Assembly (NCBI RefSeq): GCF_012910955.1
Contig: NZ_WTVQ01000015.1
Coordinates: 1 to 64,000 of the forward strand
Direction of reading: 5' to 3'
DNA length: 64,000 nucleotides
Origin: Aromatoleum diolicum
GTDB lineage: Bacteria; Pseudomonadota; Gammaproteobacteria; Burkholderiales; Rhodocyclaceae
Numbering within the stretch: position 1 is the first letter of the stretch; each line of letters begins with the position of its first letter. Both the position numbers and the translations under genes were made by a program. Positions 27,002-36,922 of the stretch are shown here, one piece after another. The notes under the pieces are model-generated. The model was not told the origin of the DNA. It worked only from the letters and a program-made list of their open reading frames with translations, and searched no databases.

Positions 27002-27374
27002 AAAACGCATCATTCTGGAGATGGGCACGGGCAACGATCTGTACGGGGGCGACTACACCAAGGCGGCCTGCCGCGCAGTGCACGACGCGCTGCATCATTC
27101 GTCGATCCTGCTGTTCCGCACGCTCGGCTACGATCACCGCGACATGCGGGTGCAGGTGACGATCGGCGTGCAGGCGCCGGACAAGGTCGACGCAGCCGTG
27201 GTCGCCGCCGAACTGCCGCGCGGCAAGGCCGAAGTGACGGTCGTGTTCGGCGGGCTCGACGTCCACGACCCCGAACTGGACATCACCCATGTCGTGGCGA
27301 CAGCGGCGGTAGCGGCCTTCGTGCCAGTCGAGGCTGCGGACTGGCGCCTGAGCGCGACGCCCGACGCGGCTTGA
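26994..27374 (+). CDS. Lin0512-family protein, copy 2
   Basis: A 126-residue paralogue of the preceding protein. It shares the start pattern (ILEMGTGNDLYGGDYTKAA), the middle (DALHHSSILLF, VTIGVQAPDKVDAAVVAAELPRG) and VFGGLDV, but has a longer C-terminal tail. Its ATG lies inside the end of copy 1 (8-base overlap), implying translational coupling and equal amounts. It is the last gene of the cobST-like operon and converges with a small membrane-protein gene 22 bp away. Confidence 0.75.
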   Translation: MPEKRIILEMGTGNDLYGGDYTKAACRAVHDALHHSSILLFRTLGYDHRDMRVQVTIGVQAPDKVDAAVVAAELPRGKAEVTVVFGGLDVHDPELDITHVVATAAVAAFVPVEAADWRLSATPDAA

Positions 27375-27395
27375 GTCGCCTGCGGACAGGCGCTA

Positions 27396-27773
27396 CTAGG
27401 CCTGCGCGCGGCGCCGCAAAACCGTGCCGTGCGCGTGCTGCCGGCTGTCTCCCTGCGTAACGGATTCCCGGGCCAGCGTCGCGTCGAGCGTGGCCTGGTC
27501 TTCCGCCGACAACCGGAGCCCGCTCGACGCCAGGCGCCTTAAGGTTTCCTCCACCTCCCAGGGCGCGGCGATCACGCGCTTCTTGCCGTTCTTCATTTCC
27601 GCATGCAGCCAGTACGCGTCGATTTCGGGGGCCGCCCTGAGATACAGGCGGGACACGTCTCCGGGCCGGGCTTCCAGCCATGCGAGCCCCTCGCGCTTCT
27701 TCTTGCTGCCGACGAAATACGCAATGAAAAGCAAAGCGATTACGGCTGCGCTGGCGCCAAGCAGTTCCATCAT
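27396..27773 (-). CDS. Small single-pass membrane protein, function unknown
   Basis: A 125-residue protein with one N-terminal hydrophobic helix (about residues 5-23, ASAAVIALLFIAYFVG) and a charged KKKREG stop-transfer, so the rest is cytoplasmic. The soluble part contains WLHAEMKNGKKRVIAAPWEVEETLRRL. I do not recognise a family. AGGAG precedes ATG 27773 by 7 bases, which decides it over 27770 and over the longer upstream frame. It lies downstream of acxR on the same strand (184-bp AT-rich gap) and may have its own promoter there. Confidence 0.6.
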   Translation of the reverse strand: MMELLGASAAVIALLFIAYFVGSKKKREGLAWLEARPGDVSRLYLRAAPEIDAYWLHAEMKNGKKRVIAAPWEVEETLRRLASSGLRLSAEDQATLDATLARESVTQGDSRQHAHGTVLRRRAQA

Positions 27774-27957
27774 CGAGGGTCTCCTTTCCGAATCCGCATC
27801 ACGGCCGCGCACTTGGCGACCCGCTGGCGCGGGGCACATGGACGTGCGCCCGCCAGCATCGGAATGGAGAATAAATCAGGAATTTGTTATTAGACGCCCA
27901 TATTTATAGTGCCAATTCTTATAAACCCCGGCCATCGATGTCGCCGCCGGGACGTTT

Positions 27958-30000
27958 TCAGTTCGCCCGCACGCGGTGGATATCACCCTCCAGCCCGTAG
28001 AGCTTGACCTTCTGGTACAGGGTGCTTTTCGCGATGTCGAGTTCGCGCGCGGCGCGAGTCAGGTTGCCATGCGTGGCGGCAATCGCGCGGCGGATCAGAT
28101 CGACCTCGCCTTCCGCGATGCTGCCGACCTGAGCAGTAGCCGTCAGGGCGCCCAGGGCGGACGCGACCGGCGCGCTGACGGGAGCATCCGCCATGCCGAG
28201 CAGTTCCGGCGGCAGCGCGTCGATGCCGGCCTCTTCGCCGTCGCTCATCAACAGCACGCTCTCGATGACGTTGCGCAGTTCTCGCACGTTACCCGGCCAC
28301 GTGTAGCTTTCGAGGCGCGCGAGCAGCTCCTCGTCGAGCCGCCGCGGCCCCAGCTCGTGCTGTTTCGCAAAGCGCGCGACGAAGTATTCGGCAAGCGCGC
28401 GGACATCGCCCGTACGCTCGCGCAGCGGAGGGATGCGGATCGAGGTCACCGCGACGCGGTAGAAAAAGTCCATGCGGAAGCGCGCCTCGGCGACTTCCTT
28501 GCGCAGGTCGCGGTGGGTCGCCGCGATCAGGCGGAAACTGACCTTGCGCGGCACGTTCTCGCCGAGCCGATAGATCTCGCTCTGCTCGAGCACACGCAAC
28601 AGATGCGGCTGCAGGTCGAGCGGCATCTCGCCGATCTCGTCGAGAAACAGCGTGCCACCGTTCGCCGCCTCGATCTTGCCGACCATGCCGCCGCGGCGCG
28701 CGCCGGTGAACGCGCCATCGACGTAGCCGAAGAGCTCGCTCGCAAGCAGTTCGCGCGACAGGCCGCCGCAGTTCAGCGCGACATAGGGGCCGTCGCGGAA
28801 GGGACTGGCCTTGTGCAAGCCTTGCGCGAATTCCTCCTTGCCCACGCCCGTCTCGCCGAGCAGCAGCACCGGGACCTTGGAACGCGCCAGCTGGTCCGCT
28901 TTGCGCACCGCGTCGCGCAGCGCCGGATCATGGGTGATGATCGTCGCGAAACCGGTGGGCATGTTCTGCGCCGCCGCCGGTTCGCGCGACAAGCCGCGCG
29001 CGCCCTCGCAGGAAATCGCGCGGCCAAGACGCGGCAACGGCAGCACCAGCAGCGTCCCGAGCCGCTCGCCGCGACTGCCGATCACGGGCTCCAGCCACTC
29101 CGGCCGCAGCCACGCGGGCACGCCGGAAACCTGCGCCAGCGTGCCGTTGTCGGCGATTGCCAGGGCGGGCATGCGACGCGGGGCGGCGAGATCCAGATCG
29201 GCGCCGAGCGCGCTCATCGCGGCCTGCGCGAGCTCGTTCGCCTTCACCGGATAACCGCGGCGATCGAACAGGACCAAGCCGTCGGTGCCTCCGGACCAGC
29301 GCCGCAGCGAGGCGTCGAGCAAGTGGTAGCGCCGCTCCATTTCGCGCATCGCGATCTTGTTCTCGATGCGGCTCGCGGTCGTGACGACCAGCGCCAGGCT
29401 CTGGCGGCTGTAGGTCTCCGACAGTCCGGAAACGTCGACGACGCCGATGATTTCGCCGTCGTGCGGATGGCGGATCACGGTCGCCGAGCAGGTCCAGCGC
29501 TTGATGCCGGCGCAGTAATGCTCGGCCGAATGGATCTGCACCGGTTCACCGACCGCGAGCGCGGTGCCGATCGCGTTGGTGCCACAGATGCGCTCGCTCC
29601 ACGCGACACCGGGCAGCAGGTGGATGCTCTCCGCGGAGCCGATCGTCGGGTTGTCGCCCTCCATCGTCAGGATCGTGCAGCTGGTGTCGGCGAGCGCCAT
29701 GACCGTGCCGGTTTCGGACAGGAAGTCGCGCGCATAGGCCATGATCGGCGCACCGGCTTCGAGCAGTTCGCCGTGGCGTGCCTTCAGCGACTCAAGCGCG
29801 GATTCCTCGACCGGCGGCGGCGCACTGCGTTTATCGGGGTCGACGTTCTGTTGCTGGCAGCGTTGCCACGAGCGATCGACGAGTGCGCGCAGCGAATCGG
29901 ACGGGCGGCTGGCGCCGTCGAGAAAACGCTCCCATGCGGCCATCACCGTGGCGTCACTGCCGGGATCGGAAAACTTCTGCCCTTCGGGCACGCGTGTCAT
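27958..30000 (-). CDS. acxR: Sigma54-dependent transcriptional activator (AcxR/AcoR-like)
   Basis: A 680-residue enhancer-binding protein. An N-terminal GAF-type sensory region (about residues 70-220, with [19 protein letters not shown] as in AcoR) is followed by a PAS-like segment and the AAA+ domain. Walker A is GETGVGKE (382-389) and the sigma54 contact loop GAFTGA is at 429-434; both are intact. A Fis-type helix-turn-helix ([20 protein letters not shown]) closes the protein. It probably activates the acx operon from the sigma54-type promoter near 45717. GGAGGAG lies 6 bases before ATG 30000. It is the last gene on the acx strand, after a 370-bp gap containing a long palindrome. Confidence 0.88.
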   Translation of the reverse strand: MTRVPEGQKFSDPGSDATVMAAWERFLDGASRPSDSLRALVDRSWQRCQQQNVDPDKRSAPPPVEESALESLKARHGELLEAGAPIMAYARDFLSETGTVMALADTSCTILTMEGDNPTIGSAESIHLLPGVAWSERICGTNAIGTALAVGEPVQIHSAEHYCAGIKRWTCSATVIRHPHDGEIIGVVDVSGLSETYSRQSLALVVTTASRIENKIAMREMERRYHLLDASLRRWSGGTDGLVLFDRRGYPVKANELAQAAMSALGADLDLAAPRRMPALAIADNGTLAQVSGVPAWLRPEWLEPVIGSRGERLGTLLVLPLPRLGRAISCEGARGLSREPAAAQNMPTGFATIITHDPALRDAVRKADQLARSKVPVLLLGETGVGKEEFAQGLHKASPFRDGPYVALNCGGLSRELLASELFGYVDGAFTGARRGGMVGKIEAANGGTLFLDEIGEMPLDLQPHLLRVLEQSEIYRLGENVPRKVSFRLIAATHRDLRKEVAEARFRMDFFYRVAVTSIRIPPLRERTGDVRALAEYFVARFAKQHELGPRRLDEELLARLESYTWPGNVRELRNVIESVLLMSDGEEAGIDALPPELLGMADAPVSAPVASALGALTATAQVGSIAEGEVDLIRRAIAATHGNLTRAARELDIAKSTLYQKVKLYGLEGDIHRVRAN

Positions 30001-30302
30001 CAGGTCTCCTCCTGGAGCGCGCTTCGCTGCGAGCCACGTCGTGCGCGGCCAATTGGACGGAGTCCTGTAAGTTCTGCAAGCGAAGGCGCAGTTAGTTGTG
30101 TCTTGCGGTCGGTCAGTCTCCAGCCGATGGAAAGTGCGCCGAGGGGGAATCCCCTCGCGGTAAACAAAGCATAGCAAATGCGGTGCCAGAAGAAGAATTT
30201 GCTCTGCTTCTTGTCCGGCGGCCGTTAGCGGGTCCTGCCAGGGCGCACGGATCGCCACCGGGAAGCCGCGCGAGAAGCGCTCGAAGCAGAGCATCGAACG
30301 CA

Positions 30303-30355
30303 ACCGTCCGGATTTCGAACGTTCGACATCGTACGGCGTTCGAAATCCGGACGGT
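30303..30355. repeat. Perfect 19-bp inverted repeat between scoB and acxR
   Basis: Arms at 30303-30321 and 30337-30355 are exact complements separated by 15 bp. The left arm, read to 30325, contains GTCCGGATTTCGAACGTTCG, which matches 17 of 20 positions of the element at 45846-45865 upstream of acxA. It could be an AcxR-binding site, a stem-loop ending the acx transcript, or both; a T-run is missing. The rest of the 30001-30371 gap shows no gene. Confidence 0.7.
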
Positions 30356-30371
30356 CGGCCGCTGCGACGTT

Positions 30372-31025
30372 TTAACCTGTCGCCAGCTCGCCGACTTCGA
30401 CCGGGGCGCCGGTGCGCGCGATGACTTCGTCGCTGCCGACTCCGGGGGCGGTTTCCAGCAAGCGCAGGCCCTGCGGCGTGACGTCGAGCACGCACAGGTC
30501 GGTGATGATGCGGCTCGCGACACCGACACCGGTGAGCGGCAGGTCGCAACGGCGCAGGATCTTCGGCTCGCCGCTCTTGCTGCAGTGCTCCATCATCACG
30601 ATCACGCGGCGCACACCGGCCACCAGATCCATCGCTCCGCCCATGCCTTTCACCAGTTTGCCCGGGATCATCCAGTTGGCCAGGTCGCCCTGCTCGCTGA
30701 CCTGCATCGCGCCGAGGATGGCGAGATCGATGTGGCCGCCGCGGATCATCGCGAAGGAATCGGCGCTGCTGAAGATGCTGCTGCCGGCGAGGGTGGTGAC
30801 GGTCTGCTTGCCGGCGTTGATCAGATCGGCGTCGACATCGGCCTCGGTCGGAAACGGCCCGATGCCGAGCAGGCCGTTTTCCGACTGCAGCCACACGTCC
30901 ATGCCCGGTGGAATGTGGTTGGCGACCAGCGTCGGCATGCCGATGCCGAGGTTCACGTAGTAGCCGTTGTGCAGCTCCTGCGCGGCGCGCCGGGCCATCT
31001 CGTTGCGTGTCCAGGCCATGTTCAT
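30372..31025 (-). CDS. scoB: 3-oxoacid CoA-transferase subunit B
   Basis: A 217-residue beta subunit of a family I CoA-transferase. The catalytic glutamate lies in [11 protein letters not shown] and the glycine-rich segment is [17 protein letters not shown]. With subunit A it moves CoA from succinyl-CoA (or another donor) to acetoacetate, the product of acetone carboxylation, giving acetoacetyl-CoA. Its ATG overlaps the scoA stop by four bases (ATGA), so the subunits are translated together. Confidence 0.9.
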   Translation of the reverse strand: MNMAWTRNEMARRAAQELHNGYYVNLGIGMPTLVANHIPPGMDVWLQSENGLLGIGPFPTEADVDADLINAGKQTVTTLAGSSIFSSADSFAMIRGGHIDLAILGAMQVSEQGDLANWMIPGKLVKGMGGAMDLVAGVRRVIVMMEHCSKSGEPKILRRCDLPLTGVGVASRIITDLCVLDVTPQGLRLLETAPGVGSDEVIARTGAPVEVGELATG

Positions 31026-31720
31026 TCCTGCCGTGTGGTGCGTTGTTCGATGTGCTTGGTCGGGCGCGGATTGACGACGATGCGCTGGACGAAGACGCCG
31101 GGGGTGTGGATCTGGTCGGGGTCGAGGGTGCCGGTGTCGACCAGCTCCTCGACTTCGGCCACCGTGATGCGCCCGGCGGTGGCGACCACCGGGTTGAAGT
31201 TGCGCGCCGTCTTGCGATAGACGAGGTTGCCGGCGCGGTCTGCCTTCCACGCCTTGACGAGGGCGATGTCGGCGGTCAGCGAATGTTCCAGCAGATAGCG
31301 CGTGCCGTCGATGTCGCGCTCCTCCTTGCCCTCGGCGACCAGCGTGCCGACGCCGGTGCGGGTGTAGAAAGCGGGGATTCCGGCGCCGCCGGCGCGCAGC
31401 TTTTCCGCGAGCGTGCCCTGCGGCGTCAGTTCCACCTCGAGTTCGCCCGACAGCAACTGGCGTTCGAACTCGGCGTTCTCGCCGACGTAGGACGCGACCA
31501 TCTTGCGAATCTGCCGCGTCGCGAGGAGCCGGCCGAGGCCGATGCCATCGACGCCGGCGTTGTTGCTGATCACGGTAAGATCCCGCACCTGCGCGTCGCG
31601 CAGACCGTCGATCAGCATCTCGGGAATGCCGCACAGGCCGAAGCCCCCGACCGCGACGGTCTGCCCGTCGCGCACGACGCCGGCCAGCGCGGCGCCGGCG
31701 TCCGGATACACTTTGCTCAT
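31022..31720 (-). CDS. scoA: 3-oxoacid CoA-transferase subunit A
   Basis: A 232-residue alpha subunit. It has [19 protein letters not shown] (CoA-binding glycine motif), [17 protein letters not shown], and [15 protein letters not shown]. It pairs with subunit B encoded directly downstream. It lies 19 bp after the acetoacetyl-CoA synthetase gene, so two different routes to acetoacetyl-CoA are encoded side by side. The homology start is ATG 31720. Confidence 0.9.
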   Translation of the reverse strand: MSKVYPDAGAALAGVVRDGQTVAVGGFGLCGIPEMLIDGLRDAQVRDLTVISNNAGVDGIGLGRLLATRQIRKMVASYVGENAEFERQLLSGELEVELTPQGTLAEKLRAGGAGIPAFYTRTGVGTLVAEGKEERDIDGTRYLLEHSLTADIALVKAWKADRAGNLVYRKTARNFNPVVATAGRITVAEVEELVDTGTLDPDQIHTPGVFVQRIVVNPRPTKHIEQRTTRQE

Positions 31721-31739
31721 AGGATTCTCCTGGTAAAAA

Positions 31740-33728
31740 TCATGTCGTGATCGCATCCGCGATGGCGCGCGCGGACTGCCCGATCGCGCCCACCGCGTCG
31801 ATCGCCCCCGGGTTCTCGATCGCCGACAGGTCGCCGAGACGGGTACCGAGGTAGGCGCTGCGCATCACCCGGCGCACCGTCTTGCCGTTGCGCGTCTTCG
31901 GGATTGCATCCACGCGGTGCACGTGCGCCGGGCGCAGCGGCTTGCCGAGCTGGCGACCGACGTGGTCGACGAGTTCCGCTTCGCACGCCGCCCACGGCCG
32001 CGCCGCCAGCGCTTCGCGCTCATTGACGGTGACGAAGCACACCACCGTCTCGCCCTTGAGTGCGTCGGGGACGCCGACCGCCACCGCCTCGACGACGAGC
32101 GGGTGCGACACCAGCGCGGATTCGAAGTCGGCGGGGCCGACGCGCTTGCCGGCAATCTTGATCGTGTCGTCGCTGCGCCCATGGACGAACCAGTAGCCGT
32201 CGGCGTCCACGCGCGCCCAATCGCCGTGCATCCACACGTCCGGCCACACCGACCAGTAGGCCTCGCGGTAGCGCTCCGTGTCGCGCCAGAAGCCATGGGT
32301 CATGCCGGGCCACGGCTGACGGATCGCGAGCTCGCCGACGCTGCCGCGCAGCGGCTCGCCGGCGCCGTCGAGCACTTCCACCGCCATGCCCGGGATCGGC
32401 CCGGAGAAGGAACCCGCCTTCTGCGGCAGGCCGGGAAAGCACGCGAGGATGCCGCCGCCGATCTCGGTGCCGCCCGAATAATTGATGATCGGGCGGCGCT
32501 GCTGCCCGACCTGCTCGAACAGCCACAGCCACGGCGCCTCGTTCCACGCCTCGCCGGTGGAACCGAAGATGCGCACGGTGTCGAGCGCACCTGGCGCCGG
32601 CAGGCTCGCGTCGTTCGCCATCAGCATCCGCACCAGCGTCGGTGACAGGCCGAAATGCGTGACGCCGTGACGCTCGACCACCTGCCACAGGCGTCCGGCG
32701 TCGGGGTAATCGGGCGTGCCCTCGTAGAGCACCAGCGTCGCGCCCAGCATCAGCCCGCCGTAGACCATCCACGGCCCCATCAGCCAGCCCATGTCGGTGA
32801 TCCACATCAGCGTATCGTCGGCGCGCAGGTCGAAGGCCATCAGCAGATCCTGCGCCGCCTTCACCGGGAAGCCGGCATGGGTGTGGACAACGCCTTTCGG
32901 TTTGCCCGTGGTGCCCGAGGTGTAGATCAGCATCAGCGTCTGGTCAGCCGGGAAGTCCGTGCGCGGGCAGCTGGACATGTAGCCCGGCAGCCTGCGGTAT
33001 TCGAACTCGACGCAGTTCGCGTCGGCTGCGTCGTCGGCGGTGCCCGAACCGGTACCGAGCCGGTCGACGACCACGAGCTGGCGCAGCGACGGACAGGCGC
33101 GCGCGGCCGCACGCGCATCGGCGAGCATCGGCACGCGCTTGCCACGGCGGTAGTAGCCGTTGGCACATACCAGTACGCGCGCGTCGCAGTCGGCGATGCG
33201 CTGCGCCACCGAGTCGGCACCATAGCCCGAAAAGAAGGGGATGAAGATCGCGCCGATGCGGGTCGCCGCGAGCATCGTCACGGCCGCCTCGGGGATCATC
33301 GGCAAGTAGAGCGCGATGCGGTCGCCCTCGCCCACGCCGAGCGCCCGCAAGCCGGCGGCGACGCGCTCCACCTCGGCCGCCAGCTCGGCGTAGCTGATCG
33401 TGATGAGTTCACCGCGGTCGCCCTCCCAGCGGATCGCGATCTTCGTCGGCGTCGCGCGGGCGTGCTTGCCGACGAGGTTGTCGACCAGATCGAGGCGCCC
33501 GTCGACAAACCACTTCGGCCACATCACGCCGTCGGCGACATCGAGCGTCTGGCGGTACGGCCTCACCCAGTCGAGGCCGATCGCTTCCAGCACCTGGTCC
33601 CAGAAGCGATCGGGTTCGCTCACCGCGCGTTCACGCAGGTCGTCGAGGTCGCGATAGCCATGGCGCGCGATGAAACGCGCGAGCTGCGTGGTGCGCCATT
33701 CACAGCCCTTGGGCGTGTGGATATTCAT
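31740..33728 (-). CDS. aacS: Acetoacetyl-CoA synthetase
   Basis: An AMP-forming ligase of 662 residues, the usual length for acetoacetate-CoA ligases. It starts with the family-specific N-terminal region, then [20 protein letters not shown] (P-loop), [14 protein letters not shown] (typical of AacS), the [20 protein letters not shown] hinge and [11 protein letters not shown] with the catalytic lysine. It activates acetoacetate with ATP and CoA. It is downstream of a terminator-like hairpin following the DUF1329 gene and upstream of scoAB. GGAG lies 8 bases before ATG 33728. Confidence 0.9.
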   Translation of the reverse strand: MNIHTPKGCEWRTTQLARFIARHGYRDLDDLRERAVSEPDRFWDQVLEAIGLDWVRPYRQTLDVADGVMWPKWFVDGRLDLVDNLVGKHARATPTKIAIRWEGDRGELITISYAELAAEVERVAAGLRALGVGEGDRIALYLPMIPEAAVTMLAATRIGAIFIPFFSGYGADSVAQRIADCDARVLVCANGYYRRGKRVPMLADARAAARACPSLRQLVVVDRLGTGSGTADDAADANCVEFEYRRLPGYMSSCPRTDFPADQTLMLIYTSGTTGKPKGVVHTHAGFPVKAAQDLLMAFDLRADDTLMWITDMGWLMGPWMVYGGLMLGATLVLYEGTPDYPDAGRLWQVVERHGVTHFGLSPTLVRMLMANDASLPAPGALDTVRIFGSTGEAWNEAPWLWLFEQVGQQRRPIINYSGGTEIGGGILACFPGLPQKAGSFSGPIPGMAVEVLDGAGEPLRGSVGELAIRQPWPGMTHGFWRDTERYREAYWSVWPDVWMHGDWARVDADGYWFVHGRSDDTIKIAGKRVGPADFESALVSHPLVVEAVAVGVPDALKGETVVCFVTVNEREALAARPWAACEAELVDHVGRQLGKPLRPAHVHRVDAIPKTRNGKTVRRVMRSAYLGTRLGDLSAIENPGAIDAVGAIGQSARAIADAITT

Positions 33729-33792
33729 GTCGGTGTTCTCCGTCCCTTGTCCGTGTCGATCGCGCGCACCACCGCCGGCCCACCCTCGCCGC

Positions 33793-33830
33793 AAAAAAAT
33801 GTCCGCCCCCGAAAGGGGCCAGGGGCGGAC
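33793..33830 (-). terminator. Terminator-like hairpin between the DUF1329 and acetoacetyl-CoA synthetase genes
   Basis: On the minus strand a stem of GTCCGCCCC (3830 side) with its complement GGGGCGGAC is followed by A and seven T residues (A-run at 33793-33799). It lies 48 bases past the DUF1329 stop. It would end most transcripts from acxA, so aacS-scoAB may depend on read-through. Confidence 0.8.
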
Positions 33831-33877
33831 AAGGGAGGACCGGGGGCCCGGCGCGGAACGCGGTGACGCGGAGAGCC

Positions 33878-35203
33878 TTAACGGCCCGCCCCGGTCGCGA
33901 CTTCCTCGAGAACGTTCAGCGACACATCGGTCTCTTTCACGCCCTTGGGGTTGGATTTCATGTTGGACGACCAGTTGGTGGCGTGCCCGCGCTTGACGTC
34001 GATGATGTGACCGACCACCGGCATCACCGCCTTATAGCCGTCGTCGCCGGTGTCGGGGCGGTTCTGGAAGATGAACATCTTCCAGAACTCACCCTTGCGA
34101 TCGAGCGCGTAGCCCAGATACGGACGCGGGAAATCCACCTCGATGTAGGCCACCTTCTTGCTGTAGGGGTGCTCCGGCGGCGGCGTACCCTCGACCACGT
34201 ACACCTCGCGCGGCTCCCATTCCACATCCTTTGCGGGGTTGCAGAACGGCGGCTCGGACATGTTGATGCGCGGGAAGCGCTTCTGCGGCTCGCTCCACGG
34301 CTGGGTGGTGTCGACACTCACTTCCGGGCTGTGCGCGATGGCCAGCACCCAGCGCTTCTCGATCAGCTTGTTGGACGTGTATTTTGTCGGCCAGGCATCC
34401 CAGATATCCCAGTCGTCATAAAGCTGGTCGGTGCCGCCGATCGGGTCCATCCACGCACCGCCCGACAGGCGCCGGGTGCGCCGCACCGATTTCAGGTAGG
34501 CATACGAGTCGTCGGGCTTGGTCGAGTCGGACTGGTTGTAGCGCTGCGAGAACGTGCCGAGGCCGCGGATGTCCTGCGGATAGTGGGCGACGAAGTAGGT
34601 CTTTTGCGCGACATTGCCGTCGCCGACCGAGACCGGCCCGCCATCGAGGCGCCCTTCCATGTAGTAGCGGCGCGACTGGAACGCCTGCACCCGCTCGTAC
34701 CCCTTCTTGGCGTCGAGGAACGCCCAGGCGATGTCGCGCAGGTCCATCGTCGCGCCGTAGGTCGCCGCACGCAGGTTCCAGATCACCTTGTCGCCGGCAT
34801 GGGGGTCGTCCATCTTGATCGTTTCGGGCGGGAACAGCATGCCTGCCTTCCAGCCCGTGACGGTGCGGTCGGCGGGGTTGAACTTGACTTCCTTCGACCA
34901 GCTCTTCGTCGCCTCGACGTACTTCGGGTCCATCTCGATCTTCTTCGAGTGGGCGATCTTGATCGTCAGACCGTAGTTGGTGATCATCCACTCGAGCTTT
35001 TCCGGGATCATGCTCGCGATGGTCTTGCCCTCGAAGGTGTCGTTCTTGACCCCCTCGAGGTTGTCCTTGGTGATGATGAAGCCGGGCTCCAGCACCTTGG
35101 CCTGCGCGCCCTGCCCCGCGAACAACAGCATCAGGCCGACGGCGCCGCCGGTGGCCAGACGCCGCACGGACGGGCGGTCGATATGTCGGATTTGCTTGTG
35201 CAT
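33878..35203 (-). CDS. DUF1329-family exported protein
   Basis: A 441-residue secreted protein. A signal peptide ends about residue 35 (GQGAQA), and the mature part has no membrane segments. DUF1329 proteins are periplasmic or outer-membrane associated and lipoprotein-carrier-like, and travel with DUF1302 proteins and MMPL transporters in clusters for hydrophobic substrates. Here it lies 16 bp after the DUF1302 gene. A role in moving a ketone, its precursor or a lipid across the envelope is inferred. GAGGAGACC precedes the ATG. Confidence 0.82.
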   Translation of the reverse strand: MHKQIRHIDRPSVRRLATGGAVGLMLLFAGQGAQAKVLEPGFIITKDNLEGVKNDTFEGKTIASMIPEKLEWMITNYGLTIKIAHSKKIEMDPKYVEATKSWSKEVKFNPADRTVTGWKAGMLFPPETIKMDDPHAGDKVIWNLRAATYGATMDLRDIAWAFLDAKKGYERVQAFQSRRYYMEGRLDGGPVSVGDGNVAQKTYFVAHYPQDIRGLGTFSQRYNQSDSTKPDDSYAYLKSVRRTRRLSGGAWMDPIGGTDQLYDDWDIWDAWPTKYTSNKLIEKRWVLAIAHSPEVSVDTTQPWSEPQKRFPRINMSEPPFCNPAKDVEWEPREVYVVEGTPPPEHPYSKKVAYIEVDFPRPYLGYALDRKGEFWKMFIFQNRPDTGDDGYKAVMPVVGHIIDVKRGHATNWSSNMKSNPKGVKETDVSLNVLEEVATGAGR

Positions 35204-35219
35204 GGTGGTCTCCTCTTTT

Positions 35220-36836
35220 TTAGAACTGCCGGGTCAAGCGGAAAACGAGCTGGCTGGCCTTGTCGAAATAGCCGAACAACTGCGACCTCTGGTTGCTGAA
35301 CTGCACCTTGTTGGAGCGATCGCCGGTCCAGAACAGGTCAGCCTCGATCTTCGCCAGCCATTGGTCATTGAGCGTCAGCGACACACTGGGAATCGCGAAG
35401 CCGCCGCCGTGACTGAGATCGAAGCCGATCGCGAAGCCGGGGTTGATGGTGTCGTTGCGGTAGTTCAGCGTCGTGAAGGCAGTCAGGATGGTGTTGTGCT
35501 CGGTGAGCGGCGTGCCGTACGCGAACAAGCGCACGAGATCGTCGGACTCCTTGAAGTTCAGCACCTGCGTGTCGAACAGCTGGATCGACGAGAACGACGG
35601 CCGCGAGGTACCGAAAATGCCCTCCAGGTCGAGGTCCTTGTCGATGCGCAGCATCGTCGTCAGCGTGTCCTTCAGCTTCACCCCACCGAGCCCGATACCG
35701 ACGTTCCCGGGAACATTCGGGCTGAGGAAAGCGCCGGTGCCGATGTTGTAGGGCTGATCCTTGGTGTAGGCCATCTCGGCGCTGAGCACGGCATTCAGCG
35801 TCGCGCTGTAGCCGCTCACCGTCATGCCGTACACGTCGATCTGCGGGTGGATGCGGTCGAACACCGCGCCTTCGGGCGCCTTCTTGTAGGGCTTGAAAGC
35901 GGAGTTCGCGACCGGGTCGGCCGAGAAGGTCGTGAGCCACGCGAAGGAATAGCTCAGGCCGAAGGCCTCGCCCGACCAGCGCACGCCGCCCGTCACGTCG
36001 CGGTAGTCGCCGGAGGGATGGTCACAGTCCTTGTCGGTGACCGCCGTGAGGTCGAAGCCGCGGTAGGGCTGGAAGAACCAGCGCCCGCCCTGGATGTCGT
36101 AGGTGTTGCCGATGTCCTGGCAGCGATCGACGCCGGGACGGATGTAGGCCGCGAGCATGCCGTCCGCCTCGGGCACGCGGATCTTGGTCGAGATCAGCGT
36201 CAGCGGCTTGCGCCACTCCTCGTTCTCGCCCTCGAAGAACAGGCGCCACGACAGGTCATAGCCATGCACGAGGTCCATCGCGTGGAAGAAGTCCGACTCG
36301 CCCCACACCAGCTGCTGCTTGCCGGCCTTCACGGTGACGCGCTCGCCCAGCGGGATCTCGGCCCAGAACTCGCGGATCTCGCCACGGTTGTAGTTGTCGA
36401 GAATGCTGCTGGCGTGGCCGCCGCGGTCGGTGCCGTTGGTCTCGCGCAGGCGCTCGAGGTCGTTCAGGTAATCGGTTTTGTACTCGCGGTCGACGCGGCC
36501 AATCGCCTTCCACTTCACCGCCCCGGTCTTGGCATCCGCGTCGAGCAGCAGCGAGCCGCGCACCATCGACAGCTTGCCTTTGCTGTTCTCGCCGATCGCT
36601 TTCAGTTCGGGCTGATCCTGGAGATTTACCGACACCCAGCCGCGCGCATAGCCCGACAGGTTGAAGCTGAAATCATCGGCGGCCCAGGACTTCGCGGGCT
36701 GGTCGCCGATCCCCAACGCTGCAACTTCGTAGTTCCCCGTCTCTGCGCCGCGCGCGGGACTCCCGGCCATGCCGGCCAAGGCCGCGGCCACCGCCAGCGC
36801 CGACGCCCTGAACTTCGATACTCCCTTGCTCCTCAT
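35220..36836 (-). CDS. DUF1302-family outer-membrane protein
   Basis: A 538-residue protein with a signal peptide (ALAVAAALAGMAGSPARG) and alternating beta-strand patterns. It ends in phenylalanine (LVFRLTRQF), typical of outer-membrane barrels. Motifs KAGKQQLVWGESDFF and FSFNLSGYARGWVS are DUF1302-like. Members are thought to be channels for hydrophobic compounds. It is encoded between the MMPL transporter (86-bp gap) and the DUF1329 protein. AAGGAG lies 7 bases before the ATG. Confidence 0.82.
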   Translation of the reverse strand: MRSKGVSKFRASALAVAAALAGMAGSPARGAETGNYEVAALGIGDQPAKSWAADDFSFNLSGYARGWVSVNLQDQPELKAIGENSKGKLSMVRGSLLLDADAKTGAVKWKAIGRVDREYKTDYLNDLERLRETNGTDRGGHASSILDNYNRGEIREFWAEIPLGERVTVKAGKQQLVWGESDFFHAMDLVHGYDLSWRLFFEGENEEWRKPLTLISTKIRVPEADGMLAAYIRPGVDRCQDIGNTYDIQGGRWFFQPYRGFDLTAVTDKDCDHPSGDYRDVTGGVRWSGEAFGLSYSFAWLTTFSADPVANSAFKPYKKAPEGAVFDRIHPQIDVYGMTVSGYSATLNAVLSAEMAYTKDQPYNIGTGAFLSPNVPGNVGIGLGGVKLKDTLTTMLRIDKDLDLEGIFGTSRPSFSSIQLFDTQVLNFKESDDLVRLFAYGTPLTEHNTILTAFTTLNYRNDTINPGFAIGFDLSHGGGFAIPSVSLTLNDQWLAKIEADLFWTGDRSNKVQFSNQRSQLFGYFDKASQLVFRLTRQF

Positions 36837-36922
36837 CTCCTCGCTCCTTGTGGTTTTGTCACTGCTCTGAAGGGATCACGGGCGGACGCGGCAGGTGTGC
36901 CGTCGCGTCCGCGGGGTATGGA

